A stretch of DNA of 64,000 nucleotides, from assembly GCF_900105515.1 (NCBI RefSeq), contig NZ_FNSY01000001.1, positions 868,001 to 932,000 of the forward strand, read 5' to 3'. The stretch is from Streptomyces sp. 2131.1 (GTDB lineage: Bacteria > Actinomycetota > Actinomycetes > Streptomycetales > Streptomycetaceae). Positions 17,531 to 25,619 of this stretch are shown here, piece after piece (position 1 is the first letter of the stretch; each line of letters opens with the position of its first letter). The notes under the pieces were generated by a model. That model searched no databases, was not told the DNA's origin, and worked only from the letters and a program-made list of their open reading frames with translations. The translations under genes were made by a program, and so were the position numbers.

Positions 17531-19825
17531 TCACACCCGTGCGCCGTTGTCGTGCGGGTCGCGGCGTCCCGCGCCCTGCCTGGCGCGCGGGGCCCTGGTG
17601 CGGGCGGGCGGCGGGACCTTGCTGGTGCGTTCCAGCAGCAGCGCGGCCGGCACGGCGGTCATCACCGAGGAGTACGTGCCCACGACGATGCCGATCAGCA
17701 GGGCCAGCGCGAAGTCCTCCAGCGAGTCGCCGCCGAGCACGGCGAGGGCGGTGAGGATGAACAGGGCGCCCATCCCGGTGTTCACCGTCCGGGGCACGGT
17801 CTGGAGGACCGCCCGGTTCGCCACCTCCGTGAGGGGCCTTCTGCGGGCCTTCGCCCACAGCTCCCGCACCCGGTCGAAGACGACGACCGAGTCGTTGACG
17901 GAGTACCCGATGACGGTGAGCAGCGCCGCCAGGAAGATGCCGTCGACGGTGCGCCCCAGCCAGGCGAAGGTCCCGATCAGGATGATCACGTCGTGCACCA
18001 GCGCCCCGACCGAGGCGACGGCGAACGTCCAGCGGAACCGGATCGCGAGATAGCCCAGCTGTACGAGTACGGCGATGGCCAGGGCGATCAGCGCGTTGCG
18101 CCGCAGTTCGTCGCCGAGGCTGGGGCCGATCAGCTCGTCGCGGACCTTGGTGGTCTCGCCGCCCTCGGCGGCCAGCGCGGCCCGCAGCGCGTGTTCGTCG
18201 TCGTTGTCGAGGTCCCCGGTGCGCACGGAGATGTCGCCCGCGCCCGCCGTGGTCACCTCCGCGTCGCCGAACCCGGCACCCGCGAGGGCGGACCGCGCGG
18301 TCTCGACGTCCACGGGGCGGCTGGTGGAGTACTCGACGAGGCGTCCGCCGGTGAACTCGACGCCGAGATTCACTCCCCGCACCACGGTGCCCGCGACGGC
18401 CACCACGATCAGGACGGCGGAGACGGTCAGCCAGCGGCGCGGGAAGCGCATGAGCTGCGGATCGCGCCGGTTGAGCCAGGTCCGCACCCGGCCCGGGATC
18501 GCGATGCCGTTGACGCCACGGAAGTCGGCGACGAACCTGGAGCGGGCCGCGATCTCGGTGAGCGCGCGGGCGATGACGAGCGCCGAGAACATCGACGCCA
18601 GGACACCGATGGCGAGCGTGACGCCGAAGCCCTTGACCGGTCCGGAGCCGAGGAAGAAGAGCAGCCCGGCCGCGATCAGCGTCGTCACGTTGGAGTCGGC
18701 GACGGCGCTCCACGCCCCCTTGAACCCGGCGGTGAGGGAGGACCGCAGAGTCTTGCCGGGGCGCCCCGCGTACTCCTCCCTGGCCCGTTCGAAGACCAGC
18801 ACGTTCGCGTCGACGGCCATGCCGATTGCCAGTACGAATCCGGCGAGCCCCGGCAGGGTGAGCGTGACGCCGAGGGCGACGAGGACCGCGTACGAGATCA
18901 CGCCGTAGGCGCCGAGCGCGACGGCGGCGAGCGCGCCGAACAGGCGGTACACGACGGTGATGAACAGGGCGGTGGCGGCCGCGCCGATCAGGGCGGCCCG
19001 CGCGCTGGCGTCGATCGCGGCGGCGCCGAGCGTCGGGCCGACCGTCCGCTGCTCGACGATCTCGACGGGCACGGGCAGGGCGCCGCCCTCGATCAGCAGG
19101 GCGAGTTCGCGGGCCTCGTCCGCGCTGAAGGAGCCGGTGATCTGCGTGGAGCCGGACGGCAGGCCCGTGTCGCAGGCGACGGTCGGCGAGACCTGCGGCG
19201 AGGAGATCACCCGCTGGTCGAGGACGATGGCGACCCGGCGCCGCTCGTCCTGGACCGGGTGGCAGGCCGCCTCGCCGGTCAGCCGGGTCCAGTCCCGGCC
19301 GGCGTCCTTGTGGAAGTCGAGCGAGACGGTCCAGCCCGCTCCCTGCTGGGCGTCGAACGAGGCGGACGCCTCCTTGACCCCGGCGCCGGAGAGCGCGGTG
19401 GGGCCGAGGGCCAGTTCGCGGCCCTGCTCGTCGGGGAGGGTCAGCCCCTTGCCGCCCTCGGCCGCCGGCTCACCGGGGCCCCGGACCGCGTGGAAGGTCA
19501 GCTGGGCGGTTCTGCCGATGACATCGGCGGCCTTGCGGGGGTCCTGGACGTCCGGGAGTTCGACGATGATCCGGTCCTCACCGGACCGGGTCAGGGTCGG
19601 CTCCGTCACCCCGAGCGAGTCGATGCGCCGGCGCAGCACCTCCAGGGTGCGGTCGGTGCTCTCGCGGTCGGCCTTCGCGGTGTCGGAGTTCTCGGCCTGG
19701 AGCACCATGCGGGTGCCGCCCTGGAGATCGAGGCCGAGTCTGGGTGACATGGTCAGCGTGATGAGCACGGAGACGAGCAGCACGGCCGCAGCCAGAACCG
19801 CCCGCACCGTGGTGGCGCGCGTCAT
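17531..19825 (-). CDS. secDF: Fused protein translocase subunit SecDF
   Basis: A 764-residue fusion of SecD and SecF, the proton-driven membrane pair that pulls secreted proteins off the SecYEG channel. The SecD half has TM1 then LGLDLQGGTRMVL, the P1 domain, and a membrane block with GMAVDANVLVFERAREE. The SecF half (from about residue 460) has LGVEFTGGRLVEYS and IGYSVNDSVVVFDRVREL; both transmembrane D/N motifs are intact. ATG 19825 follows GGAGG by 9 nt. Streptomyces usually also carries separate secD and secF genes, so this is probably the extra SecDF paralogue. Upstream lie a secreted Pro-rich protein and an MreB-like gene on the same strand. Confidence 0.95.
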   Translation of the reverse strand: MTRATTVRAVLAAAVLLVSVLITLTMSPRLGLDLQGGTRMVLQAENSDTAKADRESTDRTLEVLRRRIDSLGVTEPTLTRSGEDRIIVELPDVQDPRKAADVIGRTAQLTFHAVRGPGEPAAEGGKGLTLPDEQGRELALGPTALSGAGVKEASASFDAQQGAGWTVSLDFHKDAGRDWTRLTGEAACHPVQDERRRVAIVLDQRVISSPQVSPTVACDTGLPSGSTQITGSFSADEARELALLIEGGALPVPVEIVEQRTVGPTLGAAAIDASARAALIGAAATALFITVVYRLFGALAAVALGAYGVISYAVLVALGVTLTLPGLAGFVLAIGMAVDANVLVFERAREEYAGRPGKTLRSSLTAGFKGAWSAVADSNVTTLIAAGLLFFLGSGPVKGFGVTLAIGVLASMFSALVIARALTEIAARSRFVADFRGVNGIAIPGRVRTWLNRRDPQLMRFPRRWLTVSAVLIVVAVAGTVVRGVNLGVEFTGGRLVEYSTSRPVDVETARSALAGAGFGDAEVTTAGAGDISVRTGDLDNDDEHALRAALAAEGGETTKVRDELIGPSLGDELRRNALIALAIAVLVQLGYLAIRFRWTFAVASVGALVHDVIILIGTFAWLGRTVDGIFLAALLTVIGYSVNDSVVVFDRVRELWAKARRRPLTEVANRAVLQTVPRTVNTGMGALFILTALAVLGGDSLEDFALALLIGIVVGTYSSVMTAVPAALLLERTSKVPPPARTRAPRARQGAGRRDPHDNGARV

Positions 19826-19887
19826 TGCGGGTTCCCTCCGGGGGGGGGCGCCGGGCGCACCCGCCCCGCCCGGCACCGCGAGGGGCA

Positions 19888-20517
19888 CTAGGACGGCGGG
19901 AACGGCACGGCGTCGATGGTGTGCGGGACCGGGAAGCGGTCCCTGGGCCGGTGGACACCGGCACTCGGAGGCCCGCGCACGCCGGGGAGCGCCACGCGCG
20001 GGCGCTGCGCGGCGGAGACGGGGGCGGTGCGGCCGGACCAGGGGACGGGGAGCGGCGGGGGTACGGCCACCGGGCACGGGACGGACCCGCCGGGACCCGG
20101 CGGGGGCAACTGGTGTGCGGTACGGGGGTGCTCGGCGGCGGCCCATGGCGTGCGGTACGGGCCGCGGTCTGCGGTGGCGCGGGGTTCGGGGACGGTGAGC
20201 TCGGCGGCGGAACGGGGAGCGGCGGGTGCGGCGGAACGAGGTGTGTCGGATGCGGCGGCTGCGGTGGATCGGGGTGCGTCGGACGCGGCGGGTGCGACCT
20301 GCCGTGTGGCGGTCGCGATGCCTACGGGGAGGCCGGGGGCCGTTGTCGCGAGCGTCGTCGGGAGCATTGCCGTGGCGCGTGCGGGAAGCCCCGCACCCGA
20401 CGCCGCGGGCGCCCCGCCGGCCAGGGTGAGGACGGCGAGGAGCAGCGCGACGAGGTACCGCCGCGCTGCGGGTCCGGGTTCGGGGCACGACCGGGCACAC
20501 CGCGACGCGCGCGACAC
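19888..20517 (-). CDS. Hypothetical secreted Pro/Ala-rich protein
   Basis: A 209-residue open frame with strong GC at third positions and no homologue that I recognise. It begins with a short basic region and a classic signal peptide (RRYLVALLLAVLTLAGG, then AAASG-type cleavage residues). The middle is low-complexity Ala/Pro/Ser with imperfect repeats (SDAPRS, SDTPRS, AAPRS). The C-terminus, rich in Pro, Val and Arg, ends FPVPHTIDAVPFPPS. GTG 20517 is the best start I see, but its ribosome site is weak. It lies between the MreB-like gene and secDF, with gaps of 74 and 62 bp, so the three may be one operon. Confidence 0.55.
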   Translation of the reverse strand: MSRASRCARSCPEPGPAARRYLVALLLAVLTLAGGAPAASGAGLPARATAMLPTTLATTAPGLPVGIATATRQVAPAASDAPRSTAAAASDTPRSAAPAAPRSAAELTVPEPRATADRGPYRTPWAAAEHPRTAHQLPPPGPGGSVPCPVAVPPPLPVPWSGRTAPVSAAQRPRVALPGVRGPPSAGVHRPRDRFPVPHTIDAVPFPPS

Positions 20518-20591
20518 CCACGCGCCGCGCCCCCGCTCGTCCGGCCGGCTTCCCGGGGCCGCGTTCCCCGGGGGCTGCCCCGGGAGGGGGG

Positions 20592-21407
20592 TCACCCGGA
20601 TCGGCCGGGGAGGGCGGGCGCCGCGGTGTGGCGGAGCACGGAGCTGAGGATCAGCCCCGCACCGCGCACCACCGTGGTCGCGGGGTCGTCCGTGAGCCGG
20701 ACCGGGACGCCGAGGCGGACCGCTATCCGGTTGGTGACGTCCGGGCGCAGCGCACCGCCTCCGGCGAGCAACGGGCCCCTGCGCAGGGCGCCGAGCAGCG
20801 CGCCGTGCCGGTCCTGCCGCCACATGGCCATGACCATGTCCAGGACGGCCTGGACGACGGCGGTCGGCGGCTCGCCCGGTCCGAGGTCGCTGAGGCCGGT
20901 CTCGGCGAGGCGCGCGTCGCGCACCATTCCGTCGACGAGCAGGGTCGCCTCGGTCAGCTCGGCGCCGACGTCGACGACGAGGAGCGGGCCGCCGTCCCCC
21001 GGTCCGGCGCAGGCCGCGGCGGCCCTGGCGCTGTCCAGGACGATGACGTCCGAGGCGTTGAGCGTGCGGAGCATGTCGCGGGCGGCGTCGCGGTGTCCGG
21101 GGCCGGCGAGGACGGGGTGGCTGAGCACGATGACCGCGTCCTGGCGGTAGTCGCCCAGGGCCCGGTCCGCGATGCGGGCCAGCATGCGGCCGCAGGAGTC
21201 CGGGTCGACGATCCGGCCGCGCCGGACGGGCCGGCCGTGGCCGTGCTCACCGCTCTCCTCGCCGCCGGTGTCCGCGACGACGCCCAGTCCGGGCACCCAG
21301 GCGCGGGTCCGGGAGCTGCCGAGGTCGATGGCCAGGCCGCGGGTGGCGCCCCCGAAGTGCCGGTGGACGGGGCGGTCGTGCCGCCGTCCGTCGCGCAAAG
21401 AACGCAT
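20592..21407 (-). CDS. Shortened MreB-like actin-fold protein
   Basis: A 271-residue actin-fold protein, well short of the roughly 340 residues of MreB. The phosphate-1 motif is LAIDLGSSRTRAWVPG, phosphate-2 is LLVVDVGAELTEATLLVDG, and the adenosine motif is LLAGGGALRPDVTNRIA. The spans between these motifs are too short for full subdomains IB and IIB, so it probably lacks the parts that make MreB filament contacts. S. coelicolor is known to carry a third, reduced MreB homologue (SCO6166), and I infer this is its orthologue. ATG 21407 has GAGGGG just upstream. Confidence 0.82.
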   Translation of the reverse strand: MRSLRDGRRHDRPVHRHFGGATRGLAIDLGSSRTRAWVPGLGVVADTGGEESGEHGHGRPVRRGRIVDPDSCGRMLARIADRALGDYRQDAVIVLSHPVLAGPGHRDAARDMLRTLNASDVIVLDSARAAAACAGPGDGGPLLVVDVGAELTEATLLVDGMVRDARLAETGLSDLGPGEPPTAVVQAVLDMVMAMWRQDRHGALLGALRRGPLLAGGGALRPDVTNRIAVRLGVPVRLTDDPATTVVRGAGLILSSVLRHTAAPALPGRSG

Positions 21408-21472
21408 CGCCCCTCACCCCCGGCACGCAGCCGCGGCCGTACACACCCAGTGACCCGCTGATCGCGAGGCAT

Positions 21473-21541
21473 GGCCGAGCCCTCACTATGCAATAGGTAG
21501 GCAAAGAAAGCCACTCCCAAGCAAAATCGAAGGGCTCGGCC
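21473..21541. repeat. Low-GC island bounded by an 11-bp inverted repeat
   Basis: GGCCGAGCCCT (21473-21483) is matched by its exact complement at 21531-21541. The 47 nt between them are markedly AT-richer than the surroundings and contain GCAAA twice and CTAT/ATAG arms. The element lies between ligA and the MreB-like gene and probably holds a promoter or a leader hairpin. Confidence 0.55.
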
Positions 21542-21560
21542 GACCGCCCCGCGCACGCCC

Positions 21561-23651
21561 CTACGCGTCGACCGGCAGGAACTCCCCCACCATCTCCGCG
21601 AACTCCTCCGGTGTCGCGATCCGCACCCCGAGGTCCTCCGCCTTCGTCCGCTTCGATCCCGCCTTCTCGCCGGCCACCAGCATCGCTGTGCGCTTGGAGA
21701 CGCTGGAGGACGACTTGCCGCCGGCCCGCTCGATCAGCTCGTTCATCTGGTTGCGCGACAGCTTCTCCAGCACGCCCGTCATGGCCCCGGTGACCACCAC
21801 GGTCATCCCGGCCAGCGGCGCGCCCTCGGTACTGCCGGCGGTCTCCTCGCCGGCCTCCTCACCCGGGGGCGGGGGCGGGGTCGCGCCCGGCTCGGTCATG
21901 GTGAGCCCGGCGGCGATCAGCTTCTCGATCAGCGGGGCGAGCTCGGCGAGTTCGGCGACGACGGCCGCTGCCTTCTCCTTGCCTATGCCGTCGACCCGTT
22001 GGAGCTCCTCGGCGTCGGCGGCTCTGATGCGGTCCATCTCGGCGAAGTAGCGGGCGATCCGGCGGGACATGGAGCGTCCGGTGCCGCGCACGCCCAGGGC
22101 GCAGAAGACGCGGGAGAGCGGCTGGGTGCGGGCTGCGTCGATGGCGGCCAGCAGGTTGTCGGTGCTCGTCTCGCCCATCCGGTCGAGGGAGAGCAGCTGT
22201 TCGCGCTCCAGGGTGAACAGGTCCGCGAAGTCGGCGACCAGGCCGGCGTCGACGAGCTGGACGACCCGGGTCGTACCGAGCCCCTCGATGTCGAGCTGGT
22301 CGCGCCCGGCGGCGTACGAGACGGAGGCGACGACGCGGCAGTCGCGGCCTCGGACACAGCGCCAGCGCTGTTCGCTGGTGTCGATCTCCGAACCGCACTG
22401 CGGGCACGCCTCGGGGAAGACGACGGGCTGCTCGTCGCCGGTGCGCAGGTGGGCGACGGGCGCCTCGATGCGGGGGATGATGTCGCCCGCCTTGTAGACC
22501 ATCACGTGGTCACCGATGCGCAGGTCCCGGCGGGTGATGTCGGCCGGGTTGTGCAGGGTGGCGTAGCCGACGGTCGAGCCGTCGATCTCGACGGGCTCCA
22601 GCACGGCGCGCGGCGCGATGATGCCGGTACGGCCCACGTTCCACTCGACGCCCAGGAGGCGGGTGACCTTCTCGACGGCCGGCAGCTTGTATGCGATGGC
22701 CCAGCGCGGGGCCCGGGTGCCGACGCCGGCGTCGCGCTGGTCGGCCGCCAGGTCGGCCTTGATGACGATGCCGTCGATCCCGAACGGCAACGAGGCCCGC
22801 AGCGCGGCGACTTCCTCGACCCGCGCCTGGGCCTCCTCGACGGCGGCTACCGTGCGCGGGGCGACCTCGGTGTCCCCCGCCGTGTGCACGCCGAGGTCCG
22901 CGACGCGCCCGAGGACCTGGCTGTGCGGCAGCTCGGCCAGCTCGGCGGCCAGTTCACCGGAGTCGGGCAGCGGCAGCGCGCCGTATGCAAAGAACGTCAT
23001 CTCCACCGTGTACGCACGGTCCTTGGCGCGCAGGGTGCCCGCCGCGCCGTTGCGCGCGTTGGCGAAGGGGGCGCCGCCGTGCTCGGTGCGGGTGGCGTTG
23101 GCCTGCTCGAACTGCGCGGTGGTCATCAGGATCTCGCCGCGTATCTCGATCGTCACCGGCTCCGCGAGCCGCTCGGGGAGGCCGACGACGGTCCCGCTGG
23201 CGTGCGACACGTCCTCACCGGCGGTCCCGTCGCCCCGGGTGATCAGCCGTTCGAGCCGGCCCTCGCGATAGCGGGCGGCCACCGCGAGCCCGTCGAGCTT
23301 CGGCTCGACGCTCCAGGCGGTGACGGGCCGTCCGATCCGGCGCTCCAGCGAGGCGGTCCAGGTGGCGAACTGCTCGGCCGAGAAGACGTTGTCGAGGGAG
23401 AGCATCGGCACCGTGTGCGGCACGTCCCCCACGGCCGCACCGCCGGCCACCTTGCCGGTCGGCGACGTGGGCAGCACCTCCTGCGGGTGCTCCTGCTCGT
23501 ACGCGGCGATGCCGCGCGCCAGGCGGTCGTAGGCGTCGTCGTCGAGCGTGCTCTCGCCCGTGGCGTAGTACGCGGCGGCGGCCTGCGCGGCCTCCTCCAC
23601 GGCGGCGGCGTAGGAGGCGGGGTCGGCGAGCACGACTGCTGAGTTCGTCAT
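21561..23651 (-). CDS. ligA: NAD-dependent DNA ligase LigA
   Basis: A 696-residue bacterial DNA ligase that seals nicks using NAD+. Domains in order: Ia (residues 1-70), adenylation domain with catalytic Lys118 in [13 protein letters not shown] fold ([19 protein letters not shown]), four-cysteine zinc finger (CPQCGSEID then WRCVRGRDC), helix-hairpin-helix region, and a C-terminal BRCT domain ([20 protein letters not shown]). ATG 23651 has GGAGG only 2-3 nt upstream; in-frame ATG 23660 and GTG 23681 are alternatives. Some Streptomyces encode two LigA-type ligases, so I cannot say whether this is the essential copy. Two of the three GAGAGCGCTCTC sites lie in its upstream region. Confidence 0.95.
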   Translation of the reverse strand: MTNSAVVLADPASYAAAVEEAAQAAAAYYATGESTLDDDAYDRLARGIAAYEQEHPQEVLPTSPTGKVAGGAAVGDVPHTVPMLSLDNVFSAEQFATWTASLERRIGRPVTAWSVEPKLDGLAVAARYREGRLERLITRGDGTAGEDVSHASGTVVGLPERLAEPVTIEIRGEILMTTAQFEQANATRTEHGGAPFANARNGAAGTLRAKDRAYTVEMTFFAYGALPLPDSGELAAELAELPHSQVLGRVADLGVHTAGDTEVAPRTVAAVEEAQARVEEVAALRASLPFGIDGIVIKADLAADQRDAGVGTRAPRWAIAYKLPAVEKVTRLLGVEWNVGRTGIIAPRAVLEPVEIDGSTVGYATLHNPADITRRDLRIGDHVMVYKAGDIIPRIEAPVAHLRTGDEQPVVFPEACPQCGSEIDTSEQRWRCVRGRDCRVVASVSYAAGRDQLDIEGLGTTRVVQLVDAGLVADFADLFTLEREQLLSLDRMGETSTDNLLAAIDAARTQPLSRVFCALGVRGTGRSMSRRIARYFAEMDRIRAADAEELQRVDGIGKEKAAAVVAELAELAPLIEKLIAAGLTMTEPGATPPPPPGEEAGEETAGSTEGAPLAGMTVVVTGAMTGVLEKLSRNQMNELIERAGGKSSSSVSKRTAMLVAGEKAGSKRTKAEDLGVRIATPEEFAEMVGEFLPVDA

Positions 23652-23711
23652 GCCCTCCATCCTGCCGTCCACCACTGACAACGCCTCTGCCGCCGGAGGC
23701 CGACGAGCACC

Positions 23712-23725
23712 GGAGAGCGCTCTCC
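23712..23725. promoter_or_regulatory. LacI-type operator, copy 1
   Basis: GGAGAGCGCTCTCC, a perfect 14-bp palindrome with a central CG as in LacI-family operators. It lies 61 bp upstream of ligA on the other strand and 52 bp from copy 2, centre to centre. Confidence 0.75.
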
Positions 23726-23764
23726 TGTCCTTGAACGCCGTGAACCAGGTCGGTGAATCCCAGA

Positions 23765-23776
23765 GAGAGCGCTCTC
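23765..23776. promoter_or_regulatory. LacI-type operator, copy 2
   Basis: GAGAGCGCTCTC, a perfect palindrome with the same 12-bp core as copies 1 and 3. It lies about 62 bp upstream of the -35 box of the DUF1996 promoter. Confidence 0.75.
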
Positions 23777-23837
23777 CGACCCCGCAGGCCCCTCAACCCG
23801 CCTCGATCCGCACGTAATTGAAGCCTCGCCATGTGTA

Positions 23838-23866
23838 TTGACATGCCCTCGCCATGCTCCTACGTT
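23838..23866 (+). promoter_or_regulatory. Strong sigma-70-type promoter for the DUF1996 gene
   Basis: TTGACA (23838-23843), 17-nt spacer, TACGTT (23861-23866). This is the best match to the vegetative consensus seen in the window. The predicted start point (about 23873) abuts operator copy 3. Confidence 0.75.
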
Positions 23867-23874
23867 CCCTCGCA

Positions 23875-23886
23875 GAGAGCGCTCTC
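23875..23886. promoter_or_regulatory. LacI-type operator, copy 3, at the predicted transcription start
   Basis: GAGAGCGCTCTC inside the 14-bp palindrome AGAGAGCGCTCTCT (23874-23887). It starts 8 nt after the -10 box, so a bound repressor would block initiation. It is 110 bp from copy 2, centre to centre. Confidence 0.8.
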
Positions 23887-23950
23887 TCCCCTGATCAGGC
23901 CGCCCATGATCAGGGCACATCCCCCCCACCGCTTCCCGAAATGGAGTGCC

Positions 23951-24895
23951 GTGCTCTTCTTCCGTCAACGACGCAGCGACGACGACAGCCACCGCAGAAC
24001 CTCACCGCCCCGGCGGTACCGCACGGCGGCGCTCGCCGCCGCCGCGCTCGCCCTGACCTTCCTCCAGGCCACCACCAACAGCGCGTCCGCCGGCCCCGCC
24101 GACGCCGCGGCCCCCGCCCCCAAGGCCGCCGCCGACGTCGTCCGGGTGGCCGAGTTCCTGGCAGAGTGCCCGTACACCCACCGGGCGCCCGACGACCCGA
24201 TCGTCTTCCCCGGCCTGCCCGGCGCCTCGCACATGCACAGCTTCTTCGGCAACGACTCCACGAACGGCCACTCGGACCTCGCCTCGCTGGAGAAGGCCCG
24301 GAGCACCTGTTCACCCGACATCGACCTGTCGTCGTACTGGGTGCCGACCCTGTACGACGGGGACAAGGAGGTGGAGCCCACCGGCACCACGTTCTACTAC
24401 CTGGGCGAGGGCGTCCGCGACGACGTCATCCGGCAGATCAAGCCCTTCCCCCGGGGTCTGCGGATCGTCGCGGGGAACGCGAAGGCGACCGGGCCGAACG
24501 ACAACACGATCTCGCGCTGGTCGTGCCTGCACCACGGCGAGGTCAACCCGTCGCACGACTTCGTGAACTGCCCGGCGGGCGCGATGCTGGAGTCGTACCT
24601 CGACTTCCCGCAGTGCTGGAACGGCAGGGACCTGGACTCGGCCGACCACAAGAGCCACATGTCGTACCCGGTCAACGGCGAGTGCCCGTCCACCCACCCG
24701 GTGCCGGTGCCCAAGCTCCGTCAGGTGCTGCGGTACCCGGTCAACGGTGACCCGTCCCGGTTCCGGCTGGCGTCCGGACCCGGCTACACGATGCACGGCG
24801 ACTTCTTCAACGTGTGGCCCGATGACCAGTTGGCGCAGCGCGTACGCGACTGCATCAACGCCATCATCAAGTGCGGGGCCGACGGCACCCCCTGA
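23951..24895 (+). CDS. Secreted DUF1996 domain protein
   Basis: A 314-residue exported protein. A basic N-terminus (RRTSPPRRYR) leads into a hydrophobic stretch (AALAAAALALTFLQA) and a likely cleavage after SASA. The mature part is DUF1996, a family of unknown function in actinomycetes and fungi: EFLAECPYTHRAPDDPIVFPG, GASHMHSFFGN, RWSCLHHGEVNPSHDF, DHKSHMSYP. Conserved His and Cys residues suggest a metal site or disulfides. GTG 23951 has GGAG 4 nt upstream; longer in-frame ATG starts upstream would include the promoter and operator. It is probably repressed by a LacI-type protein. Confidence 0.88.
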   Translation: MLFFRQRRSDDDSHRRTSPPRRYRTAALAAAALALTFLQATTNSASAGPADAAAPAPKAAADVVRVAEFLAECPYTHRAPDDPIVFPGLPGASHMHSFFGNDSTNGHSDLASLEKARSTCSPDIDLSSYWVPTLYDGDKEVEPTGTTFYYLGEGVRDDVIRQIKPFPRGLRIVAGNAKATGPNDNTISRWSCLHHGEVNPSHDFVNCPAGAMLESYLDFPQCWNGRDLDSADHKSHMSYPVNGECPSTHPVPVPKLRQVLRYPVNGDPSRFRLASGPGYTMHGDFFNVWPDDQLAQRVRDCINAIIKCGADGTP

Positions 24896-24920
24896 CCCCT
24901 GCGCACCCCCGTCCCCACCC

Positions 24921-24951
24921 GCCCGTCCGGGGCTGTGCGCCCCGGACGGGC
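24921..24951. terminator. Terminator or intercistronic hairpin
   Basis: A perfect 13-bp stem (24921-24933 with 24939-24951), loop TGTGC, between the DUF1996 and DUF305 genes. It may attenuate read-through. Confidence 0.7.
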
Positions 24952-24972
24952 CCTTCCCCGAGGGAGCCCCTG

Positions 24973-25545
24973 ATGAAAGCGGCCCGCAGCGCGGCGACGC
25001 TCACCCTGCTGCTCCTCCTCACCGGCTGCGGCTCCCCGGCGGCCGAGCCGGAGAGCACTCCCCCGCCCGCTCCGTCCGCCACCGGCGCGCCCGCCGATCC
25101 GACCGACGCCGCCTGGGTGCAGCTGATGACCCCGATGAACGAGTCGGCCGTGGCGCTCCTCTCGCTCGCCGCCGACCGCTCCGGCGACACGGGCGTACGG
25201 CGCTGGGCTGCCGGTCTGCGGTCCTCGCAGAACGGTGAACTGGCCCGGCTGCGCCCGCTGCTGGCCCGGATGGGGCTCCCGCACACCAATGTGCACGAGG
25301 GCCACCACATGCCGGGCATGGTGACGCAGGACGACCTCGAACGTGCCCGCACGCTGAAGGGCGCCGCCTTCGACCGGTTCCTGGTGGAGCGGATCAAGGA
25401 CCATCTGCACCAGACCGCCCAGGTGTCGCGTTCCGAGACCGGGGCCGGTACCCGGCCGGACGCCAAGCGGCTCGCCGCCTCCCTGGTCTCGGCCCGCAGC
25501 ATCGAGATCGCCCGGCTGCCCGCCCCGTCCGAGGACTCCGGCTGA
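24973..25545 (+). CDS. DUF305 family lipoprotein
   Basis: A 190-residue lipoprotein. The signal peptide ends in the lipobox LLTGC (Cys19). A Pro/Ala-rich linker is followed by a DUF305 ferritin-like four-helix domain (LMTPMNESAVALLSLA to the C-terminus) with the His/Met-rich loop HEGHHMPGM. Some DUF305 proteins bind copper; the His/Met loop makes metal binding plausible here but unproven. ATG 24973 follows AGGGAG. It starts 77 bp after the DUF1996 gene, past a hairpin, so it may depend on the same operator-controlled promoter. Confidence 0.88.
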   Translation: MKAARSAATLTLLLLLTGCGSPAAEPESTPPPAPSATGAPADPTDAAWVQLMTPMNESAVALLSLAADRSGDTGVRRWAAGLRSSQNGELARLRPLLARMGLPHTNVHEGHHMPGMVTQDDLERARTLKGAAFDRFLVERIKDHLHQTAQVSRSETGAGTRPDAKRLAASLVSARSIEIARLPAPSEDSG

Positions 25546-25607
25546 CCTCCGGGTCAATGTAATCCCAAGCCCTGGGCGGCCGTTACCGCGCCGGTCGTAC
25601 CTCCCGG

Positions 25608-25619
25608 TATAAAGACTGC
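25608..25619 (+). promoter_or_regulatory. Putative leaderless promoter of the LacI gene (-10 box)
   Basis: TATAAA at 25608-25613 lies 6 nt before the ATG at 25620. No ribosome site is present. TTACCG about 19 nt further upstream is a weak -35 candidate. Confidence 0.55.

Noticed and set aside
19839..19848. Run of nine or so G residues just before the secDF ribosome site, as a phase-variable tract
   Set aside because: It lies outside the coding sequence and such runs occur by chance in DNA this GC-rich; nothing supports switching.
23712..23886. The three GAGAGCGCTCTC copies as a CRISPR-like array
   Set aside because: The repeats are 12 bp, unevenly spaced (52 and 110 bp) and perfectly palindromic, and no cas gene is near.
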